Below are positions 1 through 6,852 of a DNA stretch of 20,657 nucleotides, one piece after another (the first letter of the stretch is position 1; each line of letters begins with the position of its first letter). The position numbers and the translations under genes were made by a program. The stretch is from NCBI GenBank assembly GCA_946478895.1, contig CAMLDY010000042.1, positions 1 through 20,657 on the forward strand, given 5' to 3'. This stretch comes from an uncultured Gemmatimonadota bacterium (GTDB lineage Bacteria > Gemmatimonadota > Gemmatimonadetes > Gemmatimonadales > Gemmatimonadaceae). The notes under the pieces are model-generated. The model did not search any database. It saw only the letters and a list, made by a program, of their open reading frames with translations, and was not told where the DNA came from.

Positions 1-1811
1 GACGGCATCTCGCCGTCCTGTCGGATCGTTACCGAAGTGCGCCCACCGGACGTGCTCACGTTCTGGATCGATCCGTCGACGCGCTCGGTGGTGAACAGCC
101 AGTAGTACCAGAACCAGTCGAGATCCTGGTGCAGCGCGTTGTTCATGAAGTTGGCGTAGTCCCATGGCGACGGGTGCTTGAACCGCCACGCCTTCGCGTA
201 ATCGCTCATCGCCCGCCACACCGCGCTGTCCCCGACGACTCCGCCCAGCGACGACAGCATCAGCGGGGCCTTGCCGTACGCCTGGAATCCGTAGAGCGGG
301 CCCGCATAGTTGCCGTCCCACATCAATGGCGGCTCGCGCTCGTCCCCGCTCACCGCGCCGTACGACATCCCGAGGCTATCGAGCTTGTACGGCTTTCCAT
401 CGAGATCTGCGTCCGAGAGGATGTTCATGTACTGATTGAAGCCTTCATCCATCCAGCCGTACCATGTCTCGTTGACGCCGACCATCATCGGCCACCACTG
501 GTGACCCGTCTCGTGATCCGCGGCGAAGACAGCCGACATGATGAACATCGGGTACTCCATTCCGAGCTCCGGACCATCCACCATCGTCAGCTGCGGGAAC
601 GCGTACGGCATCCAGAGGTTGGAGTAGAACTGGAGGGCGTGACGCAGCACCCGCACACCGTCCGCGAACCCCTGGGTGTGCCCCGGCAGGTACAGAATGT
701 TGAACGGAATCGCGCCGCGGGTCGGAATGGTCGCGCGCGATGCGTCCCACACGAACTGGTTGGAGGTGCCCCACGCGAAGTCCGCAACGCTGTCGGCGAC
801 GAAGTGCCAGACCAGCCTGCCGTTGGTCCCCGCCGCCGTTGATTTTCCCGGCCCGCGCTCGGCGGCTGTCACCACTCGCTGGGTCGCGTCTGATTCGAGA
901 ACATGCGACAGTCGCTCGCGAGCAGTCGGAGTGAGAACCTGCGTTGGATTCTGCAGCACGCCAGTCGCGCCGACGATCCAGCCCGCCGGCACATCGATGC
1001 TGACGTCGAAGTGCCCGAAGTTATTGTAGAACTCGGCGTCGCCGAGGTATGGGTCGGTGTCCCAGCCGCCGTAACTCCTGTCCCCGAGACGCAGGTCGTC
1101 GAATACGGCGACGCGTGGATACCACTGGGCGACCTGATAGAGAGTGTCCGCCCAACGCCCCATCCGGAATCCGCGGCCGCTGGGAATCGCGGGTACCTCG
1201 AAGCTCCAATCGGCCTCGAGCGTTCCGGTCGAGTGCGCGGCAATCGGGTTCGCGAGCGGGAAACGCGCCGAGGTCTGGCGCAGAGTCCGGGCGATTGGGG
1301 TGGTGCGGCGAGTCGTGCCCGGAATTGGCGAGCCGAGGGTGTCGTTGACCGGGAGCGACTGACCGTTGAGCACCAGGCGGGTGATCTTCATCCCGCTCGT
1401 GATCGCGTCCATCACGTCCGTACGCGCGCCCTCAGGTCTGAAGATGTTCTGATCCAGTCGCAGCACGACAGTGCGCATGGCGGAGTCGCTGTTGTTGCGG
1501 AAAGTCACCGTTTCGTGGCCGGTGACGATCGATGTCGCGCTGTCGAGTCGCGCGTTGATCTTGTAGTCGGTCCACACCTGCCAATAGTTGCGGCCGGGGC
1601 GACCAGAGGAATCGCGGGTCCCCTGCGCGAATGCCCGCCTGATCATGTTCTGCATCGGCAGCGTGCGACGCACGGCGCGCTCCGGCACAGCACTGGTCGG
1701 CTGAATCTGCGTCGACACCGCTGGCACCGTAGCGGTGGCCTGTGCGCAGCCGATCAGCGGCACAACTGCGAGTAGGGCGAAAGCGGAAGCGCGTAGAAGT
1801 CGTCCTGACAT
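1..1811 (-). CDS. M1-family zinc metallopeptidase, lipoprotein (C-terminus cut by window edge)
   Basis: Zinc aminopeptidase-type protein, probably anchored in the envelope and degrading peptides. The reading frame is open from the ATG at 1811 to the left window edge (603 residues visible), so the C-terminus is missing. A lipoprotein signal is visible at the start: a short basic stretch, a hydrophobic run and the lipobox LIGC with Cys at about residue 22. The M1 signature is complete: HETGH at residues 433-437, followed 18 residues later by the third zinc ligand Glu456 in WMDEGF. Just upstream is a GMEYP segment in the place of the exopeptidase GxMEN motif. The start is supported by GGAG 5 bases upstream. 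The divergent neighbour is the DinB-fold gene. The family is certain; the substrate cannot be told. Many relatives in soil bacteria end shortly after the last segment visible here, so perhaps only tens of residues are missing (inference). Confidence 0.93.
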   Translation of the reverse strand, partial: MSGRLLRASAFALLAVVPLIGCAQATATVPAVSTQIQPTSAVPERAVRRTLPMQNMIRRAFAQGTRDSSGRPGRNYWQVWTDYKINARLDSATSIVTGHETVTFRNNSDSAMRTVVLRLDQNIFRPEGARTDVMDAITSGMKITRLVLNGQSLPVNDTLGSPIPGTTRRTTPIARTLRQTSARFPLANPIAAHSTGTLEADWSFEVPAIPSGRGFRMGRWADTLYQVAQWYPRVAVFDDLRLGDRSYGGWDTDPYLGDAEFYNNFGHFDVSIDVPAGWIVGATGVLQNPTQVLTPTARERLSHVLESDATQRVVTAAERGPGKSTAAGTNGRLVWHFVADSVADFAWGTSNQFVWDASRATIPTRGAIPFNILYLPGHTQGFADGVRVLRHALQFYSNLWMPYAFPQLTMVDGPELGMEYPMFIMSAVFAADHETGHQWWPMMVGVNETWYGWMDEGFNQYMNILSDADLDGKPYKLDSLGMSYGAVSGDEREPPLMWDGNYAGPLYGFQAYGKAPLMLSSLGGVVGDSAVWRAMSDYAKAWRFKHPSPWDYANFMNNALHQDLDWFWYYWLFTTERVDGSIQNVSTSGGRTSVTIRQDGEMP

Positions 1812-1843
1812 CCTTGCTCCAGAGAGTGGGTTGGCCGCTGCAC

Positions 1844-1862
1844 GCGTCGTCCACGACGACGC
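1844..1862. repeat. Short inverted repeat between divergent M1 and DinB genes
   Basis: GCGTCGT (1844-1850) and ACGACGC (1856-1862) form a perfect 7 bp inverted repeat with a 5-base spacer. It lies 33 bases upstream of the M1 start codon, so it could be an operator or a hairpin in that gene's leader. Repeats of this length are not rare in GC-rich DNA, so function is a guess. Confidence 0.3.
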
Positions 1863-1898
1863 GCCTTGAGAAAAGTAGTTGGTGCCCGGCCCGCAGCG

Positions 1899-1911
1899 TA
1901 TGATTTACGCA
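1899..1911 (+). promoter_or_regulatory. Candidate -10 element for a leaderless DinB-gene mRNA
   Basis: TATGAT at 1899-1904 is a 5 of 6 match to the sigma-70 -10 consensus. It lies six bases before the ATG at 1911, exactly where transcription would begin. No ribosome binding site precedes the ATG. A weak TTGGTG at 1879-1884 is 14 bases upstream, short for a normal -35. The arrangement suggests transcription starting at the start codon itself. Confidence 0.45.
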
Positions 1912-2474
1912 TGACAGAGGGAGCAGCGTTGAATTTCGAGCTCGACGAAGCGATCCCGGTTCTGGAGCGGACACCCGCGGTGCTCCTCGCGCTGCTCGAC
2001 GGCCTGCCCGATCGCTGGACGCGCGTCGACGAAGGCCCTGAGACGTGGAGTCCCCGCCAGGTGGTCGGGCATCTAATCAATGGTGAGCGAACCGATTGGA
2101 TTCCCCGCGCGCGGATAATTCTGGAGCAGGGTAAGTACCGAAGGTTCGATCCATTCGATCGCTTCGCGGAGCTGAACTCTCCGCGCCCACTCACGGAGCT
2201 ATTGGCGGAGTTCGAGGAGTTGCGGCGCGGAAACGTCGCGACGCTGCGCGGCTGGAATTTGACCGACAAGGATCTCGATCTCACCGGCGAGCATCCCGAG
2301 TTCGGGAGCGTGACGATGCGGCAGCTGCTGGCAACGTGGGTCGTTCACGATCTGTCGCACATCGCGCAAATCACTCGGACCATGACACGCGCCTACACTG
2401 CGGCGGTGGGGCCGTGGACGGCGTATTTCCGCAACGCATTATCCCTGAATGTGAGTAAATCCCACGCCGTTTGA
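1911..2474 (+). CDS. DinB-fold (DinB_2/YfiT-like) putative metal-dependent enzyme
   Basis: A 187-residue protein of the DinB/YfiT four-helix-bundle superfamily, whose members bind a divalent metal and include thiol-S-transferases and hydrolases. The three expected metal ligands are present: His54 in VVGHLINGE, and His146 and His150 in the pair HDLSH. The length is normal for the family, and it is predicted cytoplasmic (no signal peptide or membrane segment). The ATG at 1911 was chosen over upstream in-frame codons because homology-like sequence begins just after it and TATGAT sits at the right distance for a leaderless transcript. It is a single gene, closed by a hairpin 35 bases downstream. 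The substrate is unknown, and the DinB name does not imply a DNA-damage role. Confidence 0.85.
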   Translation: MTEGAALNFELDEAIPVLERTPAVLLALLDGLPDRWTRVDEGPETWSPRQVVGHLINGERTDWIPRARIILEQGKYRRFDPFDRFAELNSPRPLTELLAEFEELRRGNVATLRGWNLTDKDLDLTGEHPEFGSVTMRQLLATWVVHDLSHIAQITRTMTRAYTAAVGPWTAYFRNALSLNVSKSHAV

Positions 2475-2508
2475 CGCTTCGCCCGGCCAACGCAACGATG
2501 GAAGAGAA

Positions 2509-2536
2509 AACCCCGCAGGGGGCTGCCTGCGGGGTT
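2509..2536. terminator. Hairpin terminator downstream of the DinB-fold gene
   Basis: AACCCCGCAGG (2509-2519) and CCTGCGGGGTT (2526-2536) make an 11 bp perfect stem with a 6-base loop. On the + strand it is followed by TTGCG only; on the - strand it is followed by a T-rich tail (TTTTCTCTT counting the stem end). It can end the DinB transcript, but the better tail serves a transcript running leftward. Confidence 0.7.
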
Positions 2537-2544
2537 GCGTGTAG

Positions 2545-2566
2545 AGAGCGTCTGCGATCGCTCTTT
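2545..2566 (+). other. Second small stem-loop after the DinB gene
   Basis: AGAGCG (2545-2550) pairs with CGCTCT (2559-2564) over an 8-base loop and is followed by TT. It could be a back-up terminator or part of the cupin gene's upstream region. Short, so weak evidence. The sequence GCGATCG occurs here (2554-2560) and again at 2595-2601. Confidence 0.25.
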
Positions 2567-2622
2567 GGGTGCGCAATTCTCTGGACTTCTTTTAGCGATC
2601 GACAAAATCCGACCGCACACTA

Positions 2623-2653
2623 TTGGACAAAACGCCGGACATCAGGGTTTATT
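2623..2653 (+). promoter_or_regulatory. Candidate promoter for the cupin gene
   Basis: TTGGAC at 2623-2628 resembles a -35 box (4 of 6) and TTTATT at 2648-2653 lies 19 bases downstream as a poor -10. This is the best candidate in the AT-richer gap upstream of the cupin gene. The spacing is long and the -10 weak. Confidence 0.3.
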
Positions 2654-2679
2654 CTTCCGGCGCATTTCTTACTACGTGA

Positions 2680-2701
2680 TTCGAAACATCGCGGTTTCGA
2701 A
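2680..2701. promoter_or_regulatory. Palindromic operator candidate upstream of the cupin gene
   Basis: TTCGAAAC (2680-2687) and GTTTCGAA (2694-2701) are a perfect 8 bp inverted repeat separated by 6 bases, centred 31 bases before the cupin ATG. Size and symmetry fit a dimeric repressor site (for example TetR- or MarR-type). No regulator gene is adjacent, so the partner is unknown. An mRNA hairpin close to the start codon is the alternative. Confidence 0.45.
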
Positions 2702-2721
2702 ATCCCCAACTCAAGCGAGCC

Positions 2722-3093
2722 ATGCCGCAGAGTTTCCCCTACGCGACCCATCTCGACATCAGGTATCAGCCACTGGAGGTAGTGGACGTCCCAGCGCTGG
2801 TCGACGCGGTGCGCGACAGGTGGTACAACCAGACGCTGTGCAGGGTGAATGACTCGGTCGTCCGACTCGGCGTCATGCAGGGCGAGTATCACTGGCACAA
2901 GCACGACGATCTGGACGAGTTTTTCTATGTAGTCGAGGGCAACTTCCTGATCGATCTCGAGGGCCGAACCGTCGAGCTCGCCGAGCGTCAGGGATTCGTC
3001 GTGCCCAAGGGCGTCGTGCACCGCACCCGCGCTCCGGAGCGCGCGATCATCCTTATGGTCGAAGGGGCGGCGATCGTTCCGACCGGGGACTGA
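2722..3093 (+). CDS. Small single-domain cupin
   Basis: A 123-residue cytoplasmic cupin. Cupin motif 1 is complete: His59, His61, Glu66 and Gly73, in the spacing HxH-x4-E-x6-G. Motif 2 is GFVVPKGVVH with the fourth metal ligand His100, although the usual Asn after it is replaced by Ala. Four ligands mean a metal-binding barrel is likely. Length and the stretch FFYVVEGNF match the mannose-6-phosphate isomerase-like small cupins, which are often of unknown substrate. No strong ribosome binding site is seen (GCGAG at best). The gene faces the secreted protein at 3175-4947 across a shared hairpin. Confidence 0.88.
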   Translation: MPQSFPYATHLDIRYQPLEVVDVPALVDAVRDRWYNQTLCRVNDSVVRLGVMQGEYHWHKHDDLDEFFYVVEGNFLIDLEGRTVELAERQGFVVPKGVVHRTRAPERAIILMVEGAAIVPTGD

Positions 3094-3097
3094 CCAC

Positions 3098-3153
3098 TGC
3101 AAAAGAAGACTGCCGGCGGGCGGCTGGGGGCGGGCCGGCAGTCTTCTGTTGCA
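3098..3153. terminator. Bidirectional terminator between convergent genes
   Basis: A 20 bp stem with one mismatch (3098-3117 with 3134-3153, core GACTGCCGGC/GCCGGCAGTC) and a 16-base G-rich loop. It starts 5 bases after the cupin stop and ends 22 bases before the stop of the leftward gene. Leftward RNA would have TCTTTTG after the perfect 14 bp inner stem; rightward RNA has TTCTGTTG. Confidence 0.85.
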
Positions 3154-3174
3154 GCTTCCGTCGAGGTTTTGCCC

Positions 3175-4947
3175 CTATCTCGCCAATACGAAGTCTTTTT
3201 CGAGCACCTGACTCTCCGGCAGCACGATCTTGTCCTGCACCGTCGCCCGCCCGGCGATGCTCACCTTCACCGTCGCCTGCGCTCCACGGGTGAAACCGCA
3301 CATCAGGTACGATCCGTCACTGTTGGTATCGGTCTCCACCGTGCGCTGCTGATTGGTCGACACCAATCGGCCGTTCTCCTCCACCCACAGGATCTGCCAC
3401 GTCGCCCACACATGCGCGTTCGGCACGGGCTTGCCCGCCGCGTCTCTCACGTAGCCGGCGACGAAGCCCTGAGCTTCAGTACCTGTCTCGTTCCGGCCGC
3501 AAAGCTGCCGGCGGAGCGTGCCATAGGATGGAAGGATGATCGACGCCTGGCCGCGCGTGCCGGGCAGCACCGAGATCGATTGCACCCGATCAGCGACGTG
3601 AAACAACCGCAGGCGCGGATGCTCGAAGACGATGGTGTCGGTGAACGGCGTCACGATCGCCAGCTCGTATCGGCCCGCCGAGTTCGTCACCGTTCTGTAG
3701 CGGCCACCGCCCGACCACACCTGCACACCCGGAATTCCTCGGCCGCTGCTGCTGTCGAACACGATTCCAACGATCGACGACTGATTCGGGTCGGCCTGTG
3801 AATCGTCGGGATCACTGCTTCCGATCCCGCCGGTGGTCGTTGCGCCTGGTGCTCCTGTCCGCGCTGTGCCCACCGTGCCGGCCGTCGCTGCACCCGCGGG
3901 TCGCGCCGAGCCTGCCGGACGAGCCGCCCCACCCACTTCCTGGTAGCCGACCAGACTGTCGTGCGGAGCCGTCGGCGCGCCGACTTCGTTGGTCGTCACT
4001 CGCGCCACCCTCGGCATCCGGATGTACCATCGCGGAACGATCCAGCGACCGTCGGCGAGCTGCTCGAATTCCAGACGACCCGTCGTTCTCGCAATGCGCA
4101 GCGGGATCGGAAGATTCACGTAATCGAAGTTGAGCGAGCGCAGCGCGTTCGTTTTGGGATCGAGCCACAATACCCCGGTGAGATCCGCCGGACCCGCGAC
4201 TCGCGCCGGACGGAACTCGAGACCCGTGAGTCCCGCTTCCTGCCCGTATCCGCGGATCGCAGTGTAGCAATGCGATTTCACGAACTGATCCGAGACCAGG
4301 GTCCCGGCGTCGGGCGCGCGGTACACTTCGCTGCCGCCACCGTCGCCACGCCGCGTGCTATCCAGCTGCTCCCACGAGATTCCCGTCAGCGGGCGCCGCG
4401 AAATGCGGTTCCGCGCCTCGCTGCGCTCGGACACGATGCCGAGGTTTCGATCGAGCACTCGCTCGTAGAGATCGACATCCAACGGCACCTGACCCTGTGC
4501 TTCCGTCATCGCGTTGGCGGTGAGTGCTTTCTTGACCTGCACCCAGATGTCGCCCGCCGGAGTGCCGGGGCCGGTCATCTGTTGACACGCGCTCTCGCTC
4601 CGAATCACCACCGGTGCCGGTGCACGGGTCGGCGCCATTCCAGCCCTCACGATCACTGGTCGATCGCCGAGGTGCAGCTGTACCGAAGTCCAGGTATCGA
4701 AACCGACCTTGTCGGCGCGCACTCTGTAAGGACCGCGAGTCGGTGCCCGCAAATCGGTGCGGCCGCTTTGGTCACTGAATCCGCCGCCCAGCGGGAACAT
4801 GCCTGATGAGTCGAACAGCGCGACGTTGGCGCCGACGATCGGCCTGCCTGTCGCAGCTTCGACTACTTCAACGCGAACATCTTGCGCGCCTGCAGAGACA
4901 GCCGCGGCAGCGACTGCCGCAACGATTAGTACCGAACGGAAATGCAT
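3175..4947 (-). CDS. Secreted protein with three carboxypeptidase-regulatory-like domains
   Basis: A 590-residue exported protein of unknown role. Residues 1-21 form a signal peptide with an Ala-rich core and a likely cleavage after SAGA. Three beta-sandwich segments of the carboxypeptidase regulatory (CarboxypepD_reg-like) type are visible. The first spans residues 24-112 (TGRPIVGANVALFDSSG, SGRTDLRAP), the second about 391-472 (SSIVGIVFDSSSGRGIPGVQV, NSAGRYEL) and the third about 493-588 (GFVAGYVRDAAGKPVPNAHV, NSDGSYLMCGF). Between the first and second lie a long beta-rich middle (about 120-335) and a flexible Ala/Gly/Thr/Pro linker (about 338-380). Such repeats occur at the start of TonB receptors and in cell-surface proteins, but there is no plug, barrel or peptidase domain here. 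It probably stands alone in the periplasm or outer membrane. The ribosome binding site is weak (AAGG, far upstream). Confidence 0.8.
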   Translation of the reverse strand: MHFRSVLIVAAVAAAAVSAGAQDVRVEVVEAATGRPIVGANVALFDSSGMFPLGGGFSDQSGRTDLRAPTRGPYRVRADKVGFDTWTSVQLHLGDRPVIVRAGMAPTRAPAPVVIRSESACQQMTGPGTPAGDIWVQVKKALTANAMTEAQGQVPLDVDLYERVLDRNLGIVSERSEARNRISRRPLTGISWEQLDSTRRGDGGGSEVYRAPDAGTLVSDQFVKSHCYTAIRGYGQEAGLTGLEFRPARVAGPADLTGVLWLDPKTNALRSLNFDYVNLPIPLRIARTTGRLEFEQLADGRWIVPRWYIRMPRVARVTTNEVGAPTAPHDSLVGYQEVGGAARPAGSARPAGAATAGTVGTARTGAPGATTTGGIGSSDPDDSQADPNQSSIVGIVFDSSSGRGIPGVQVWSGGGRYRTVTNSAGRYELAIVTPFTDTIVFEHPRLRLFHVADRVQSISVLPGTRGQASIILPSYGTLRRQLCGRNETGTEAQGFVAGYVRDAAGKPVPNAHVWATWQILWVEENGRLVSTNQQRTVETDTNSDGSYLMCGFTRGAQATVKVSIAGRATVQDKIVLPESQVLEKDFVLAR

Positions 4948-4960
4948 GGATGGAGCGCCT

Positions 4961-4989
4961 TCTAACGGGGTTAATTAAAGGACGCTCAA
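4961..4989 (-). promoter_or_regulatory. Candidate promoter for the three-domain secreted protein
   Basis: Read on the - strand, TTGAGC (4984-4989) and GTTAGA (4961-4966) are separated by 17 bases, with an AT-rich TTTAATTAA between them. The spacing is ideal and the hexamers are moderate matches to sigma-70 boxes. The rest of the 4948-5064 gap holds a repeated AGGCCT but no convincing terminator for the gene at 5065. Confidence 0.35.
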
Positions 4990-5064
4990 GACAGGGTCCG
5001 GGTTTTGACCCAAGGCCTAAGTCAGGTCAGGCCTCGAAACGGCGCATCAGCACCGGGCATTGGC

Positions 5065-6666
5065 TCAGGCCAGGGCGTCCTCACCGAAATTTTCCTCGAA
5101 CGGCGAGCTTTTCCGCGACGAACCGGCAGGCGCCTGATCAGCGACCTCGGCGACGTCCGCCTCCTTTCGCGTTCCTGTCGCGGCCGCCTTCTCGCCACGC
5201 TTCCGCTCCATCACCAGCTCCTTGATCCACTCCTCGACCCGCGCCGCCTTGTCGTCGTCCAGCATCTCCTCCTCGTGCTGGATCGGCGACACCAGCCTGG
5301 CCCCGCTCTCGACCACGATCGCCTCCAGCAGGCTCTCCCAGGTCTGCGCCTGCATTCCTTCACCGAGGGTGCGTACCGCCAGCCAGTCGGCGAGGTTGGC
5401 AGGCCGGTCGTACACCTGCACCTGGAAGCGAATCAGATCGGAGATCTGCTCCGACAGGAATCTGATCGCGCCGGCGAGCGGATGGCCGCCGAGCGTGACG
5501 AGCACCGCTTCGTTGGACGTCAGCTTTTCGACGCGGACCTGGACGTTTCCCCGCACCGGAAGCGACATCGTTATGGTCGTTCCATAATCGAGAATCGTCG
5601 GCGTGCCCGGCTCGGCATGAAGATCCATCATGAACGGAGTGAGCTCGCCGAAGCGCACCCGGAACCGCGCGAACAGCTCCTCGGCGGTAAGCGGGCTACC
5701 CGACAGGTCGATCCAGAAGCGCTTGCGCTTGAGCGAACCAACGCCCTGGTCGGGGGTCTGCTCGGGCTGCACGTCAGCGAGCTTGCGCAGGCCGCTGTCG
5801 AGCGGTGTCGGCTTGAGGTGGAAGACGCCGGTGAGCGCGTTGGTGCCCGGGGTTCTGATGAAGTTGCCCTCGCTGAGCATCGTCACCTGACTCTCGCTGA
5901 TCGGCAGCTTGGCGCCGAGCAGGCTGGCCATTGTGATGCCGGCGTTGGCGATGAACGACGGAATTGGAATGCGGGCCGGGCTGCGGCCGGTAATCTCGGA
6001 GAGGCTGTCCAGAATCTCGTTGATGGACGTCCGCTCCTCGCCCGCGAGCTCGAGGGTTCGCCCGTGCAGATCGGTGCGCCGCACCGTTTCGGAGATAGCG
6101 GCGACCAGGTCCTCGACCCAGATCGGCTGAAACTTGTCGTCGCCGCCGCCGATCACGGGCACAATGGGCAGGGTTCTCACCATCGTGAGAAGGAGCGACA
6201 TGACATCGTCGCCGGGACCGTAGACGTTCCCCGGGCGGAGAATCGTCCAGCCTCCCGCGAAGCCGCGCACGACCTCCTCGGCGCGGCGTTTCGAGCGGTG
6301 ATAGGGCGACGTTCCCGCCTCCGCCCCCAGGGAAGATATGAAGATGAAGCGGCCGACTTTGCATCGTTCGGCCTCGCGCACAACGTTTCGAGTGCCTTCG
6401 ACGTTGACGCTCTCAAAGGTGAGCGTGGGCGGCGATTCCTCGACGATCCCCGCGATATGGAGCACCAGGTCGCAGCCTTCGGCGCAGCCCTTCAGATCGT
6501 TCTGATCGCAGACGCTCGCTGGCCACGACTCGACCCCGTCGGGCCACTGCTTCGCATCGTCGGTCGCGTTTCGGGTCAGCAGCCGCACTTCGTGACCATG
6601 CTTGAGAAGGTCCGTTATAGCGGCCTCGCCGATCACGCCTGTTCCACCAGTCACCAGAACCTTCAT
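5065..6666 (-). CDS. Atypical SDR (NAD-dependent epimerase-like) fused to a DUF1990-like domain
   Basis: A 533-residue cytoplasmic protein. Residues 1-300 are an atypical short-chain dehydrogenase/NDUFA9-type nucleotide-sugar-epimerase fold: TGGTGVIG at 6-13 binds the dinucleotide, ISSLGAE (110-116) supplies Ser, and Tyr122-x3-Lys126 is the YxxxK pair. RPGNVYGPG (144-152) is also typical. Residues about 315-460 form a second, beta-rich domain with the pattern GHPLAG...F...RP...Q..W. It resembles DUF1990, a family also met as stand-alone proteins. A charged, low-complexity tail follows (about 470-533). The start at 6666 is preferred to an upstream in-frame ATG because GAGGAG lies 5 bases before it and the Rossmann fold begins at once. 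The substrate is unknown; isoprenoid- or lipid-linked substrates would fit a ligand-binding partner domain but are a guess. Confidence 0.82.
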   Translation of the reverse strand: MKVLVTGGTGVIGEAAITDLLKHGHEVRLLTRNATDDAKQWPDGVESWPASVCDQNDLKGCAEGCDLVLHIAGIVEESPPTLTFESVNVEGTRNVVREAERCKVGRFIFISSLGAEAGTSPYHRSKRRAEEVVRGFAGGWTILRPGNVYGPGDDVMSLLLTMVRTLPIVPVIGGGDDKFQPIWVEDLVAAISETVRRTDLHGRTLELAGEERTSINEILDSLSEITGRSPARIPIPSFIANAGITMASLLGAKLPISESQVTMLSEGNFIRTPGTNALTGVFHLKPTPLDSGLRKLADVQPEQTPDQGVGSLKRKRFWIDLSGSPLTAEELFARFRVRFGELTPFMMDLHAEPGTPTILDYGTTITMSLPVRGNVQVRVEKLTSNEAVLVTLGGHPLAGAIRFLSEQISDLIRFQVQVYDRPANLADWLAVRTLGEGMQAQTWESLLEAIVVESGARLVSPIQHEEEMLDDDKAARVEEWIKELVMERKRGEKAAATGTRKEADVAEVADQAPAGSSRKSSPFEENFGEDALA

Positions 6667-6797
6667 CTCGTCTCCTCGCCGTCCGCCAAGGTGCGTCGCC
6701 GCTCTGACATCGTGGTTTGCCAGCGCCTGGGCACATAGGGGCAGATTGGGTGCCACTTCAGGGGCTCAAATCGCGGAAATGAGTGACCGGCCGAGCT

Positions 6798-6825
6798 TTG
6801 ACCTCGTCAATTCGGGGGATACGAA
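6798..6825 (+). promoter_or_regulatory. Candidate promoter for the binding protein-chemoreceptor operon
   Basis: TTGACC (6798-6803) is a 5 of 6 match to the -35 box, and TACGAA (6820-6825) follows 16 bases later as a poor -10. It lies 27 bases before the TTG start at 6853. It is the only reasonable sigma-70-like pair in this divergent gap. Confidence 0.35.
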
Positions 6826-6852
6826 TGTCCCTGAACACTGGGGAGGGGGAAG

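Noticed and set aside
903..1775. + strand open frame of 290 codons opposite the M1 peptidase
   Set aside because: Same antisense effect; the - strand shows intact HETGH and a lipobox.
2554..2601. GCGATCG repeated at 2554 and 2595 as a cyanobacterial HIP1-like repeat
   Set aside because: Only two copies in a CG-rich window; likely chance.
5005..6738. Long + strand open frame (577 codons) opposite the epimerase-like gene
   Set aside because: It is the antisense shadow of a GC-rich coding sequence; its translation is Arg/His/Gly-rich with no recognisable motif, while the - strand gives a clear Rossmann protein with a ribosome binding site.
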